Assembly (NCBI RefSeq): GCF_008727795.1
Contig: NZ_CP044222.1
Location: 3,534,001 to 3,598,000 of the forward strand
DNA length: 64,000 nucleotides
From: Nitrincola iocasae
Lineage (GTDB): Bacteria; Pseudomonadota; Gammaproteobacteria; Pseudomonadales; Balneatricaceae
Direction of reading: 5' to 3'
Shown here: positions 44,348-53,398 of the stretch, piece after piece
Numbering within the stretch: the first letter of the stretch is position 1
How the letters are laid out: every line of letters starts with the position of its first letter
The notes under the pieces: generated by a model
The model's input: only the letters and a program-made list of their open reading frames with translations
Databases searched by the model: none
Told to the model about the DNA's origin: nothing
Made by a program: the position numbers and the translations under genes

Positions 44348-45883
44348 CTACTGAACATCTACCAATCGCCCCTCAACAGTGGGTGCCAGTTTGTGTGTTT
44401 CTTGTACATGATCCATCAGAATATCCGCGACTAAGCGTGTCATCTGACCCGAGTAACGTAAATGCGGCTGATCAATGAACATTTCAAACCCGTCTCCACC
44501 CGTAGCAAGAAATTCGCGTGTAGCCAAACGGTACTGCTGGTTTATAGCTAATGGCTGTCCGGCAATATTCACTTGTTGGACTCGCTGCCCTACTGGGCGA
44601 CTGAAATCATAAGTTACCTGCATCCCGGAGACATGCGGAAAACGGCCTTTGATCTCCTCGACCTGACTGAAACCGTTTTCCAGTGCAGCCAGCAACGTAG
44701 CACCGCTCACATCGATCAATACGATCCGATCACGAAACGGCACTTCACGCATGATATCCCGGCGTGTCAGGCGGTCACCAACTTCATAACGCCGCTCACC
44801 GCGAATAAAACCGCCATTAATAAGGCCAATATCAGCGCCTGCATGAGCACGAATTACATCAGCCAGAAGATTACCCAATGGATTTTCTGCCGTCCTGACA
44901 TCAGCCTGATAGGTAGCAAAGGACGTCATTACCTGGCCGATTTCTTCGTTGAGCAGGAGTTCAAGACGTTGATGATAATCACCCACTTGCTGGGTCACAT
45001 ACGAATCAGGCTCATAGCCATTCATACTCTCTGCATGCCATTCCAACAACATCGACTCTCCTGAAGCAGCCGCCAGATTCAGGTCAACCACAGCTACTTG
45101 ATCACCTTCCGTCACCCAGATATGGTTTGGGTGCATACTATCAAGTCGATTCTCAGCCAGCAGAAGATGCTCATCTTTGCCCAGTGCCAGATCAATCACG
45201 CCGTCATGCAGCAACTGATCCAGTTCAGTAAAATAGTCCAGATAGTCTCGGTAGCAGCAGGAGTAGGTCAAAATGATCCGGTCGGCTCCCGCCGCCCGTA
45301 ACTGTTCAGCCCGCGTGATGATACTCTGAACAGGATCCAGTACCTCTACCCGTTGCAGGTTATATTCTTCATGGGTAATCGGTGGGATCACAGCAATAAA
45401 ACCCAGAGTTATCCCATATTGCTGCACCAATAAGGAATTACTGATGCCATCAAGATTATTGCCCGTCAGTGGGTCATACAAATTGGACGCTATCACTGGA
45501 AAGGCTGCCTCATAGGCGCGCAAAGATAGCTCATCTTCACCAAAGCTGAATTCACGTTTGCCAGCGACCATCGCCACCGGTTCCAGCGAGTTGAGCAAAT
45601 CAATGATATGCGCTCCCCTATCCAGAGATGACATGGCACTGGGTGCCAGCCCACCTCCACCAGAGATAAACAACACAGGCACAGGCTCCGCACGGTAGTG
45701 GTTGAGCAAGCCAGCCAACCTTGGATAACTGCCTTTCTCCTCACTGTCCATCTCAGTCATTTCACTGACATACACTAGTCTCAGGTGGTTATCCTGAGCA
45801 ACCAGTGATGTGGGAAGCAGCAGCACAGCCACAATAATACAGGCTGATAATCGCTGACATAACACGCTGATATTGCTCAACAT
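44348..45883 (-). CDS. secreted UshA/5'-nucleotidase-like protein with degenerate phosphatase site
   Basis: A 511-residue protein with a signal peptide (1-29, cleavage after VAQ or nearby), an N-terminal metallophosphoesterase fold and a C-terminal 5'-nucleotidase domain. Compared with E. coli UshA, the N-terminal motifs are changed: NDHH is SEMT (40-43), the SGGD aspartate is G (74-78), GNHEF is GKREF (108-112), ATHMG is LTYSC, and GGHSQ is GKDEH. All metal ligands and the catalytic histidine are lost. The C-terminal domain keeps NPLGNLLADVIRAHAGADI, INGGFIRG and TGGDGFEMF, which form the nucleoside-binding part. I infer a binding protein, not an enzyme. It leads an operon with two cyclic di-GMP proteins. 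Confidence 0.85.
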   Translation of the reverse strand: MLSNISVLCQRLSACIIVAVLLLPTSLVAQDNHLRLVYVSEMTEMDSEEKGSYPRLAGLLNHYRAEPVPVLFISGGGGLAPSAMSSLDRGAHIIDLLNSLEPVAMVAGKREFSFGEDELSLRAYEAAFPVIASNLYDPLTGNNLDGISNSLLVQQYGITLGFIAVIPPITHEEYNLQRVEVLDPVQSIITRAEQLRAAGADRIILTYSCCYRDYLDYFTELDQLLHDGVIDLALGKDEHLLLAENRLDSMHPNHIWVTEGDQVAVVDLNLAAASGESMLLEWHAESMNGYEPDSYVTQQVGDYHQRLELLLNEEIGQVMTSFATYQADVRTAENPLGNLLADVIRAHAGADIGLINGGFIRGERRYEVGDRLTRRDIMREVPFRDRIVLIDVSGATLLAALENGFSQVEEIKGRFPHVSGMQVTYDFSRPVGQRVQQVNIAGQPLAINQQYRLATREFLATGGDGFEMFIDQPHLRYSGQMTRLVADILMDHVQETHKLAPTVEGRLVDVQ

Positions 45884-46035
45884 TACGCTCTCCTTCGGAA
45901 GCTGGCTCGGGCTGTTACTTCAACCCGGCTGGCATGCATAGTTTCAGATTACTGCATCGCGGAATAAAAAGCTAAAAACAGCACTCTTAACAGGGATTTT
46001 TCTGCCCGAACCTGCATCAGTCTGATTCAACATGC

Positions 46036-46060
46036 GATGAATATTTAGATGATTCATCTA
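46036..46060. promoter_or_regulatory. overlapping palindromes between the UshA-like operon and serA
   Basis: TAGATGA-T-TCATCTA at 46046-46060 is a perfect 15-base palindrome. It overlaps a second inverted repeat, GATGAAT (46036-46042) with ATTCATC (46052-46058). It lies in the 275-base divergent gap, a likely binding site for a dimeric regulator of one or both sides. Confidence 0.55.
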
Positions 46061-46092
46061 TGCAGATCAACGCCCACACTTTGTCGCTAATG

Positions 46093-46101
46093 TGATAATA
46101 T
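46093..46101 (+). promoter_or_regulatory. possible extended -10 of serA
   Basis: TG-A-TAATAT at 46093-46101, 58 bases upstream of the serA ATG. No good -35 is visible at normal spacing; an extended -10 can act without one. It is a weak prediction. Confidence 0.35.
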
Positions 46102-46158
46102 GCGTCGCCTGACATTAAATGGCGATATTTTTTTCGCAAAATTCTGTGAGTTGCCAAC

Positions 46159-47391
46159 ATGAGTAAGACCACGTCTCTGGACAAAAGCAAGATCAAAATT
46201 CTGCTACTTGAAGGTGTGCATCAGTCTGCCGTCGACACCTTTAATGCCAACGGCTATACCACTATTGAAACGCACAGCGGTTCACTCTCGGAAGATGAGT
46301 TGATCGAGCGTATCAAAGATGTGCACTTTATTGGCATCCGTTCTCGTACCCAATTAACCGCAAAGGTTTTTGCAGCCGCTGAAAAACTGGTTGCGGTAGG
46401 CTGTTTCTGTATAGGTACCAATCAGGTAGACCTCGCAGCGGCAACTCAATCCGGTATTGCGGTGTTCAATGCACCTTACTCCAATACCCGCTCTGTTGCT
46501 GAACTGGTTCTGGCTGAAGCCATCCTGCTGATGCGAGGTGTTCCGGAAAAAAATACCTGCGCACATCGGGGAGAATGGCAAAAAACAGCTAAAAACGCCT
46601 ACGAAACTCGTGGCAAAAAACTAGGCATTGTTGGCTATGGCAGCATCGGTACACAATTGAGCATTCTGGCTGAAGGCCTGGGGATGGATGTGTACTTTTA
46701 TGATGTGATCACCAAACTACCACTCGGCAATGCTAAACCGGTCAGTTCACTGTTTGAGCTGCTCTCCATCAGCGACATCGTCACACTGCATGTTCCCGAG
46801 CTACCTTCAACGCGTAACATGATGGGTGCAGCCCAGTTTGCGCAGATGAAACAGGGCAGCGTATTTATGAACGCCTCACGTGGCAATGTTGTTGATATCG
46901 ATGCCCTGTGTGAGGCACTGGAATCCGGTAAACTGCTAGGTGCTGCTATCGATGTATTTCCAGTTGAACCCCGCAGTAACAATGATGAATTCATCAGCCC
47001 ATTGCGTCGTTTCGACAATGTGATTCTGACACCTCATGTGGGCGGATCCACCATGGAAGCTCAGGAAAACATCGGCTATGAAGTGTCCGAAAAACTGATC
47101 ACTTACAGCGACAATGGCTCATCAATCACCTCAGTCAACTTCCCGGAAGTGGCACTGCCAGGTCACCCAGACAGCCACCGCCTGCTGCATGTACATCAGA
47201 ACATTCCCGGTGTTTTGTCACGAATCAACAGCATTTTCTCAGACAACGACATCAATATACTAGGGCAATATCTGCAAACCAACGAAAGCGTTGGTTATGT
47301 AGTTATCGATGTAAATGCCGATTACTCGGCCTTGGCACTGGATAAGCTCGCCAGCATCGAAGGCACAATTCGCTGCCGCCGTTTATTCTGA
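46159..47391 (+). CDS. serA: D-3-phosphoglycerate dehydrogenase
   Basis: A 410-residue enzyme, the same length as E. coli SerA, opening serine synthesis from 3-phosphoglycerate. The NAD-binding motif is GIVGYGSIGTQL; SRGNVVDIDALCEAL holds the active-site arginine, and LTPHVGGSTMEAQ the catalytic histidine. The C-terminal ACT domain (HVHQNIPGVLSRINSIFSD) mediates serine feedback inhibition. A small hairpin (GCTGCT/AGCAGC, 47394-47410) follows the stop, before a convergent hydrolase gene. Confidence 0.97.
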   Translation: MSKTTSLDKSKIKILLLEGVHQSAVDTFNANGYTTIETHSGSLSEDELIERIKDVHFIGIRSRTQLTAKVFAAAEKLVAVGCFCIGTNQVDLAAATQSGIAVFNAPYSNTRSVAELVLAEAILLMRGVPEKNTCAHRGEWQKTAKNAYETRGKKLGIVGYGSIGTQLSILAEGLGMDVYFYDVITKLPLGNAKPVSSLFELLSISDIVTLHVPELPSTRNMMGAAQFAQMKQGSVFMNASRGNVVDIDALCEALESGKLLGAAIDVFPVEPRSNNDEFISPLRRFDNVILTPHVGGSTMEAQENIGYEVSEKLITYSDNGSSITSVNFPEVALPGHPDSHRLLHVHQNIPGVLSRINSIFSDNDINILGQYLQTNESVGYVVIDVNADYSALALDKLASIEGTIRCRRLF

Positions 47392-47393
47392 TC

Positions 47394-47410
47394 GCTGCTC
47401 TGATAGCAGC
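47394..47410. terminator. hairpin between serA and the convergent hydrolase gene
   Basis: GCTGCT (47394-47399), loop CTGAT, AGCAGC (47405-47410). It is a short stem without a strong T run and a weak terminator at best. Confidence 0.35.
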
Positions 47411-47414
47411 CACT

Positions 47415-48476
47415 TCAGCGCCGTATTACGGCTGCTGAAGGGGCTGCTTTATATGTCCTGCATGAGCCCAGAAACTCATCAATATGGGCAAACACCTTAT
47501 CCCGGTACTCATCGGACTCATTCACCAATTGATGTCTGGCATCACGCACTAAACGCAATTCAGCCGCCGGACAGAGCTGGTCCAGCACCGCTACATTGTA
47601 ACGCCAGTTCACTGTTTTATCGTCCGTTCCCTGAATAACCATCAGGCGGTCTGAGCAGGGGCCAACCTTTTCAATATCGGCCACCCACTTGAGCATGGAG
47701 CCTATCCAACTGATCGCCATATAGCGATGCTGTAATGGATCACGAGACTCACGAAAGTGTAGAAAATCGGCATCATGTGAATTGCTACTGAAGCGTCGAC
47801 GCACACGGCGCAAGCACCAGTGCATCGTTTTATAAACACTGCGGATATAATAATAATCCACTGGCCGGATGAGTGGAGCCAGAAATACCGAGCCAGCAAG
47901 CGCCCAGCGTCGCTTTTGCTCCCGATCCGACTGAATCAAAAGCGTCAGAATGATAGCGGCTCCGGTGCTTTGCCCCATCATCACTACAGGCCCCTTAAAT
48001 AACGGTGTATAGTTATTCAACACCTGCTGCAATTGGCGCACATACTGATCAAATCCATTGATACCCAAGGGTTCGCCAGCAGATAAACCATGCCCCGGAA
48101 GATCATAGGTAAGGACATTCCAACCGCGCCGCAACAGGTGATCAATCAGCCCACTGTACATACCGGAATGATCTGTATAACCGTGCATAAGCACAACGGT
48201 GCCTCGCGCAAAGCGCCGCCGAAAATATTGTAGAAACAGACGTGTGCCCACTATCCATTCAGTACCTGCAGAATATTCAACCTCATCAGGTAAGCAAGTA
48301 AAGCCATAATGGGCATAATACTGGCGCAGATGCACATCACAGAGAGTGACTTGTTCCGGATCGAATGCTTCAAGTTCATTTTGCAAAGCAAGCACCCAAT
48401 CCTCATCCAGAACCGGGGGTTGTTCCAAGAGCCTATCCATACTTTTTATCGGTGTCATATCCATGTTGCGTTGCAT
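47415..48476 (-). CDS. alpha/beta hydrolase (lysophospholipase-like)
   Basis: A protein of about 353 residues with a C-terminal alpha/beta hydrolase fold. The segment VVLMHGYTDHSGMYSGLIDHL gives the oxyanion region, YDLPGHGLSAG is typical of the monoglyceride lipase/lysophospholipase group, and the nucleophile is in MGQSTGA (GxSxG). An aspartate and the histidine of DARHQLVNE complete the triad. The N-terminal 90 residues are family-specific. Start is uncertain: ATGs lie at 48476, 48464 and 48458, and a GTG at 48506; none has a strong ribosome site. No signal peptide is visible. Confidence 0.85.
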   Translation of the reverse strand: MQRNMDMTPIKSMDRLLEQPPVLDEDWVLALQNELEAFDPEQVTLCDVHLRQYYAHYGFTCLPDEVEYSAGTEWIVGTRLFLQYFRRRFARGTVVLMHGYTDHSGMYSGLIDHLLRRGWNVLTYDLPGHGLSAGEPLGINGFDQYVRQLQQVLNNYTPLFKGPVVMMGQSTGAAIILTLLIQSDREQKRRWALAGSVFLAPLIRPVDYYYIRSVYKTMHWCLRRVRRRFSSNSHDADFLHFRESRDPLQHRYMAISWIGSMLKWVADIEKVGPCSDRLMVIQGTDDKTVNWRYNVAVLDQLCPAAELRLVRDARHQLVNESDEYRDKVFAHIDEFLGSCRTYKAAPSAAVIRR

Positions 48477-48664
48477 TATTCTAAATTGTCTATCTAATGA
48501 TTGCACCCAAAGATGACAGTTTCACTACAGTCAGTCTTAGACCCTTCGCCTAGGGACAAACCCGCCATTTTGCGGTATGGTACCGTTGCATTTTTGTTAT
48601 TAACCGTTACCCGAAGCGCCTGCCTGGTGCCAGTTCGGGACAATAAAAATCTTGAGGCATAACC

Positions 48665-50842
48665 ATGAGCCAGAGGGTTCAGATAGGCGGCCTGCAGGTC
48701 GCAGAGAATCTATACAACTTTATTAATCAGGAAGCCCTGCCCGGCACAGGTGTCGATCAACAGAGTTTCTGGCAACATTTTGATGCAATCGTCCACGATC
48801 TTGCACCGCGTAACCGTGCACTGCTGGAAAAGCGTGAGCAGATTCAGGCTCAGATCGATGCGTGGCACCTTGAACATAAAGGTCAGCCGCTGGACATGAA
48901 CGCTTACAAAGCGTTTTTGCAGGAAATAGGCTACCTCCTACCCGAGGGTGAAGATTTCAGTGCCACCACCACCAATGTTGATCCGGAAATGGCCAGCCTG
49001 GCCGGACCACAGCTGGTTGTCCCGGTGATGAATGCGCGTTACGCGCTGAACGCGGCCAATGCACGCTGGGGCAGTCTTTATGATGCACTCTATGGTACTG
49101 ATGCCATCTCTGACGCTGATGGCGCTGAAGTTGGCAACAGCTACAATCCGGTGCGTGGTGCCAAAGTTATTGAATTTGCACGCAACTTCCTTGATGATAC
49201 CGCGCCGTTGAGCCAGGGTTCACATAAAGACGCCACTGCCTATGCTGTGGTTGACGGCAAACTGCTGGTCAGTTTGCAAGATGGCAGCCAGACAGGTCTG
49301 GCCGATGCACAGCAACTGGTCGGCTATACCGGAGACGCTGACAACCCGACCAGCGTTTGCCTGAAGCAGAATGGTCTGCATTTCGAAATCCAGTTTGATC
49401 GCGACAGCCTGATTGGTAAAACCGATGCAGCAGGCATCAAAGATGTACTGATGGAAGCGGCTCTATCTACTATCATGGACTGTGAAGACTCCATTGCCGC
49501 GGTTGATGCGGATGATAAAGTGGTGGTTTACCGCAACTGGCTGGGTCTGATGAAAGGCACGCTGACTGAGGAGATCACCAAAGGCGGCCGTGCTTTCACC
49601 CGTAAAATGAACCCTGACCGCGAATACACTGGAACAGATGGCAACAAGGTGACACTGAAAGGCCGCAGCCTGATGTTTGTCCGCAACGTCGGCCATCTGA
49701 TGACCATCAATGCGGTACTGGACAAAGATGGCAACGAAATCCCTGAAGGCATGATGGATGGCCTGGTGACCTCGCTAATCTCCATTCATGACCTGAAAGG
49801 CAACAGTGAGTTCCGCAACAGCGTTACTGGTTCCATGTATATCGTAAAACCGAAAATGCACGGGCCGGAAGAAGTGGCGTTTGCCAACGAGTTGTTTGCC
49901 CGTATCGAAGACGCTCTCGGGCTTGAGCGCTTCACCCTGAAGATGGGCATTATGGACGAGGAACGTCGTACCACCGTCAACCTGAAAGAGTGCATCCGCG
50001 CAGCCAAAGAGCGCGTAGTCTTCATCAATACCGGTTTCCTTGATCGTACCGGTGATGAAATGCACACCTCAATGGAAGCGGGTCCAATGCTGCGCAAAGG
50101 TGATATGAAAGCCACCGCCTGGATCAAAGCCTATGAAGACTGGAACGTTGATACCGGCCTGATGTGTGGCCTGCAGGGGCGTGCACAAATTGGTAAGGGT
50201 ATGTGGGCCATGCCGGAACTGATGGCCGCCATGCTGGAGCAGAAGATTGCTCACCCCATGTCGGGTGCCAACACTGCCTGGGTACCCTCACCCACAGCTG
50301 CCGCACTACACGCCTTGCACTATCACCAGGTCGATGTATTTGCCCGTCAGGACGAACTCAAGTCGCGTCCGCGCGCCAGCCTGGATGACATCCTCACTAT
50401 CCCGGTAGCGGAAAACCCCAACTGGAGTGCTGAAGAGATACGTCAGGAGCTGGACAACAATGCCCAAGGTATTCTCGGCTACGTAGTGCGCTGGGTAGAC
50501 CAGGGTGTCGGCTGTTCAAAAGTACCTGACATTAACGACGTAGGGCTGATGGAAGACCGAGCTACACTGCGTATTTCCAGCCAGCACATCGCCAACTGGC
50601 TGCATCATGGCGTCTGCTCGGAAGAACAGGTGATGGAAACCATGAAACGTATGGCCGCCGTGGTTGATCGCCAGAACGCCGGTGATGCACTCTATCGCCC
50701 CATGGCTGCAGACTTTGACGGCAGCGTCGCCTTCCAGGCCGCGTGTGAGCTGGTGTTCAAAGGCCGTGAGCAACCCAGTGGTTACACTGAGCCAGTCTTG
50801 CACCGTCGTCGTATCGAAGCCAAGGCCAAGTTCGGCGCTTAA
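48665..50842 (+). CDS. glcB: malate synthase G
   Basis: A 725-residue enzyme, the normal length for isoform G, joining glyoxylate and acetyl-CoA to malate. ALNAANARWGSLYDALYGTD, ATIMDCEDS-like STIMDCEDSIAAVDADDK and EAGPMLRKGDMK are characteristic segments, and the C-terminal domain carries the conserved catalytic aspartate region (GVGCSKVPDI). CTTGAGG lies before ATG 48665. It has its own terminator. With malic enzyme and aldehyde dehydrogenase in the window it fits growth on C2 compounds such as ethanol, acetate or glycolate. Confidence 0.98.
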   Translation: MSQRVQIGGLQVAENLYNFINQEALPGTGVDQQSFWQHFDAIVHDLAPRNRALLEKREQIQAQIDAWHLEHKGQPLDMNAYKAFLQEIGYLLPEGEDFSATTTNVDPEMASLAGPQLVVPVMNARYALNAANARWGSLYDALYGTDAISDADGAEVGNSYNPVRGAKVIEFARNFLDDTAPLSQGSHKDATAYAVVDGKLLVSLQDGSQTGLADAQQLVGYTGDADNPTSVCLKQNGLHFEIQFDRDSLIGKTDAAGIKDVLMEAALSTIMDCEDSIAAVDADDKVVVYRNWLGLMKGTLTEEITKGGRAFTRKMNPDREYTGTDGNKVTLKGRSLMFVRNVGHLMTINAVLDKDGNEIPEGMMDGLVTSLISIHDLKGNSEFRNSVTGSMYIVKPKMHGPEEVAFANELFARIEDALGLERFTLKMGIMDEERRTTVNLKECIRAAKERVVFINTGFLDRTGDEMHTSMEAGPMLRKGDMKATAWIKAYEDWNVDTGLMCGLQGRAQIGKGMWAMPELMAAMLEQKIAHPMSGANTAWVPSPTAAALHALHYHQVDVFARQDELKSRPRASLDDILTIPVAENPNWSAEEIRQELDNNAQGILGYVVRWVDQGVGCSKVPDINDVGLMEDRATLRISSQHIANWLHHGVCSEEQVMETMKRMAAVVDRQNAGDALYRPMAADFDGSVAFQAACELVFKGREQPSGYTEPVLHRRRIEAKAKFGA

Positions 50843-50875
50843 GCCAAACCTGTTCCTGACTTTCTGAGTGACCTA

Positions 50876-50899
50876 AGCCCGCCTATTGGCGGGCTTTTT
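50876..50899 (+). terminator. intrinsic terminator of glcB
   Basis: AGCCCGCC (50876-50883), loop TATT, GGCGGGCT (50888-50895), then a T run. It is a perfect 8-bp stem. Confidence 0.93.
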
Positions 50900-50966
50900 A
50901 TGTACAGGATGTACGGTATGCCACGAGCGCATGGATGCGCAGGAGCGGCGTCATTTAAAGTGCAAA

Positions 50967-50980
50967 AAATTCATGAATTT
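50967..50980. promoter_or_regulatory. palindrome upstream of metE
   Basis: AAATTCATGAATTT, a perfect 14-base palindrome about 95 bases upstream of the metE ATG in an AT-rich region. A partial MetR-like half site (TGAA at 51030-51033 followed by TTTAATTTA) lies closer to the gene. MetR (TGAA-N5-TTCA) is the known activator of metE in enteric bacteria; neither site is a clean match. Confidence 0.4.
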
Positions 50981-51072
50981 ATAAATATAAATCAATTTTA
51001 CTAATACTAAATCACTGCTAGAGTTATCCTGAATTTAATTTATCAACAATCTAATTAAATAGGGATATATTC

Positions 51073-53283
51073 ATGATAACACTACACAACCTGGGATTTC
51101 CCCGCATAGGGCCCAAGCGCGAACTCAAGTTTGCCTTAGAAGCTTACTGGCATGGCGATCTGGATGCCCATTCCCTGACTGACACAGCCAACCAATTACT
51201 CGATGCACAGTTGCAACATCAAAAAAACAGTGGCCTGAGCCTGTTACCTGTCGGTGATTTCAGTCTTTATGACCATGTGCTTGATACCAGCTTCCTGCTA
51301 GGCAATCTGCCCAAGCGTTTTCATACCGACCAACCCATCCAGGAACTGGATCAGTATTTTCGCGTAGCCCGTGGCCGCTCTCGCCAGGGCGAGCCGGTCA
51401 GTGCTGGCGAGATGACCAAGTGGTTTGATACCAACTACCACTACATCGTCCCTGAATTCGATACCGATACCCACTTCAGCCTGCACGCTGAAAAACTTCT
51501 GGCACAGATTGAACGTGCCAAACAAACTGGCTGTGCCGTTAAACCGGTGATACTCGGCCCCCTCACCTATCTTTGGCTGGGCAAGTGTAAAGAGGCGTCG
51601 CTGGACAAACTCAATCTGCTACAAAGTCTGGTGCCGGTGTATGCTGAACTCCTGACCGAGCTGAAAAACCTGGGTATCGACTGGGTCCAGGTGGATGAGC
51701 CGATTCTGGCACTGGATCTGGAGAGTTCATGGAAAGCCGCCTTTAGCCGTGTATATGACCAACTGGTTGGGCACAGCCCCAATCTGCTGCTAACCAGCTA
51801 CTTCGGCCCACTGCTCGACAACCTGGAAACCGCTGTATCTTTACCGGTTGCCGGACTCCATATCGATGCTGTTAGAGGAAAAGCCGAGCTACCCAAACTA
51901 CTGGAGCACTGGCCAGCAGACAAAGTACTGTCACTGGGCGTGATTGATGGACGTAATATCTGGCGCAGCAATATTAACGTACTGCTGAATGAGCTGGCGC
52001 CAGTGTATGCGGCGCGTAGCGATAAGCTCTGGCTGGCATTTGCCAGTGAGAAGCTGGATGAACTGGCACTGCTTGGGCGTGCACTCGAACAGGGACCTGA
52101 CGTCGTGCTGCCCGAGCTCGAAGCCAACGCACGCGCCATCGAAAGCCGCCGCCGTTCAGCACAGGTCACGCAACGCCCGGTACAAGAGCGCCTTGCCAGT
52201 ATTCAACCGGATCAGTTACAACGCCAGTCCAGCTACCCGCAACGCGCGGCCCTGCAACATGAGCGTTTTCGTTTACCCCTCTACCCGACCACCACTATTG
52301 GCTCCTTCCCACAGACAGCGGAGATACGCCAGACACGTCTGAAGTACAAGCAGAAACAGCTATCGGCAGATGACTATGTCAGCGCCATACGCGAGCAGAT
52401 TGCTTATGCCATCCAGGAACAGGAACACTATGGTCTGGATGTCTTAGTGCATGGCGAAGCTGAGCGCAACGACATGGTTGAGTACTTTGGTGAACAGTTA
52501 CAGGGGTATGCGTTTACCCGCTTTGGCTGGGTACAATCCTACGGCAGCCGCTGTGTTAAGCCACCGATTATCTATGGTGATGTCTCACGCCCAGTCCCAA
52601 TGACCGTTGACTGGACAGTCTATGCCCAATCACTGACCCAGAAACTGGTAAAAGGTATGCTGACAGGACCGGTTACCATGCTGCAGTGGGCGTTCGTGCG
52701 TGATGATCAGCCACGCCACCAGACCGCTCTACAGATAGCCCTGGCACTGCGCGATGAAGTCCAGGACCTGGAAGCCGCCGGGATTCAGATGATCCAGGTG
52801 GATGAACCAGCCTTCCGTGAAGGTATGCCGCTACGTCGTAACGACTGGCAAACCTATCTGCAACAGGCGGTTGAAGCCTTTCGCCTGAGCTGTTCCGGTG
52901 CTCTGGATTCAACCCAGATCCATACCCACATGTGCTACTCCGAATTCAACGGCATTCTCGATGCTATTGCGGACATGGATGCCGATGTTATCACCATCGA
53001 GACCTCACGTTCAGATATGGAGCTACTGGATGCCTTCGCCAAGTTTGCCTACCCCAATGAGATAGGACCGGGTGTGTATGATATTCACAGCCCCAATGTG
53101 CCCGGCGTGGAGCAGATGGTCTCGCTGATGCGTAAAGCCAGTCAATGGATTCCCGCCGAGCGTTTGTGGGTTAACCCGGACTGTGGCCTCAAGACACGCC
53201 AATGGAACGAAGTGGCTCCGGCACTGAAAAATCTGGTACAGGCGGCACAGCAGCTGCGCACTGAGCAAAGTACTGCTGCCTGA
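51073..53283 (+). CDS. metE: cobalamin-independent methionine synthase
   Basis: A 736-residue MetE, which methylates homocysteine from 5-methyltetrahydrofolate without B12. The start ITLHNLGFPRIGPKRELKFA and the C-terminal catalytic domain from about residue 400 (TTTIGSFPQTAEIRQTRLKY) are typical. Zinc ligands are visible in IHTHMCYSEF (His, Cys) and NPDCGLKTR (Cys), with the substrate site at HGEAERNDMVEYFGE. It is a little shorter than the E. coli enzyme (about 753). It is a single-gene unit. Confidence 0.97.
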   Translation: MITLHNLGFPRIGPKRELKFALEAYWHGDLDAHSLTDTANQLLDAQLQHQKNSGLSLLPVGDFSLYDHVLDTSFLLGNLPKRFHTDQPIQELDQYFRVARGRSRQGEPVSAGEMTKWFDTNYHYIVPEFDTDTHFSLHAEKLLAQIERAKQTGCAVKPVILGPLTYLWLGKCKEASLDKLNLLQSLVPVYAELLTELKNLGIDWVQVDEPILALDLESSWKAAFSRVYDQLVGHSPNLLLTSYFGPLLDNLETAVSLPVAGLHIDAVRGKAELPKLLEHWPADKVLSLGVIDGRNIWRSNINVLLNELAPVYAARSDKLWLAFASEKLDELALLGRALEQGPDVVLPELEANARAIESRRRSAQVTQRPVQERLASIQPDQLQRQSSYPQRAALQHERFRLPLYPTTTIGSFPQTAEIRQTRLKYKQKQLSADDYVSAIREQIAYAIQEQEHYGLDVLVHGEAERNDMVEYFGEQLQGYAFTRFGWVQSYGSRCVKPPIIYGDVSRPVPMTVDWTVYAQSLTQKLVKGMLTGPVTMLQWAFVRDDQPRHQTALQIALALRDEVQDLEAAGIQMIQVDEPAFREGMPLRRNDWQTYLQQAVEAFRLSCSGALDSTQIHTHMCYSEFNGILDAIADMDADVITIETSRSDMELLDAFAKFAYPNEIGPGVYDIHSPNVPGVEQMVSLMRKASQWIPAERLWVNPDCGLKTRQWNEVAPALKNLVQAAQQLRTEQSTAA

Positions 53284-53398
53284 GGAGTAACGCGGGTTTG
53301 CCTGAAGTTGCCGACCTCAGTAGTATCTGTGTCATCCATGTATGAATCTGGCCCGTATGGGTTAGACTCATACAGGATCTGATCAGGAGCTACCAGCT

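Noticed and set aside
50900..51072. SAM or cobalamin riboswitch upstream of metE
   Set aside because: The leader is short, AT-rich and lacks the conserved cores and stems of these riboswitches.
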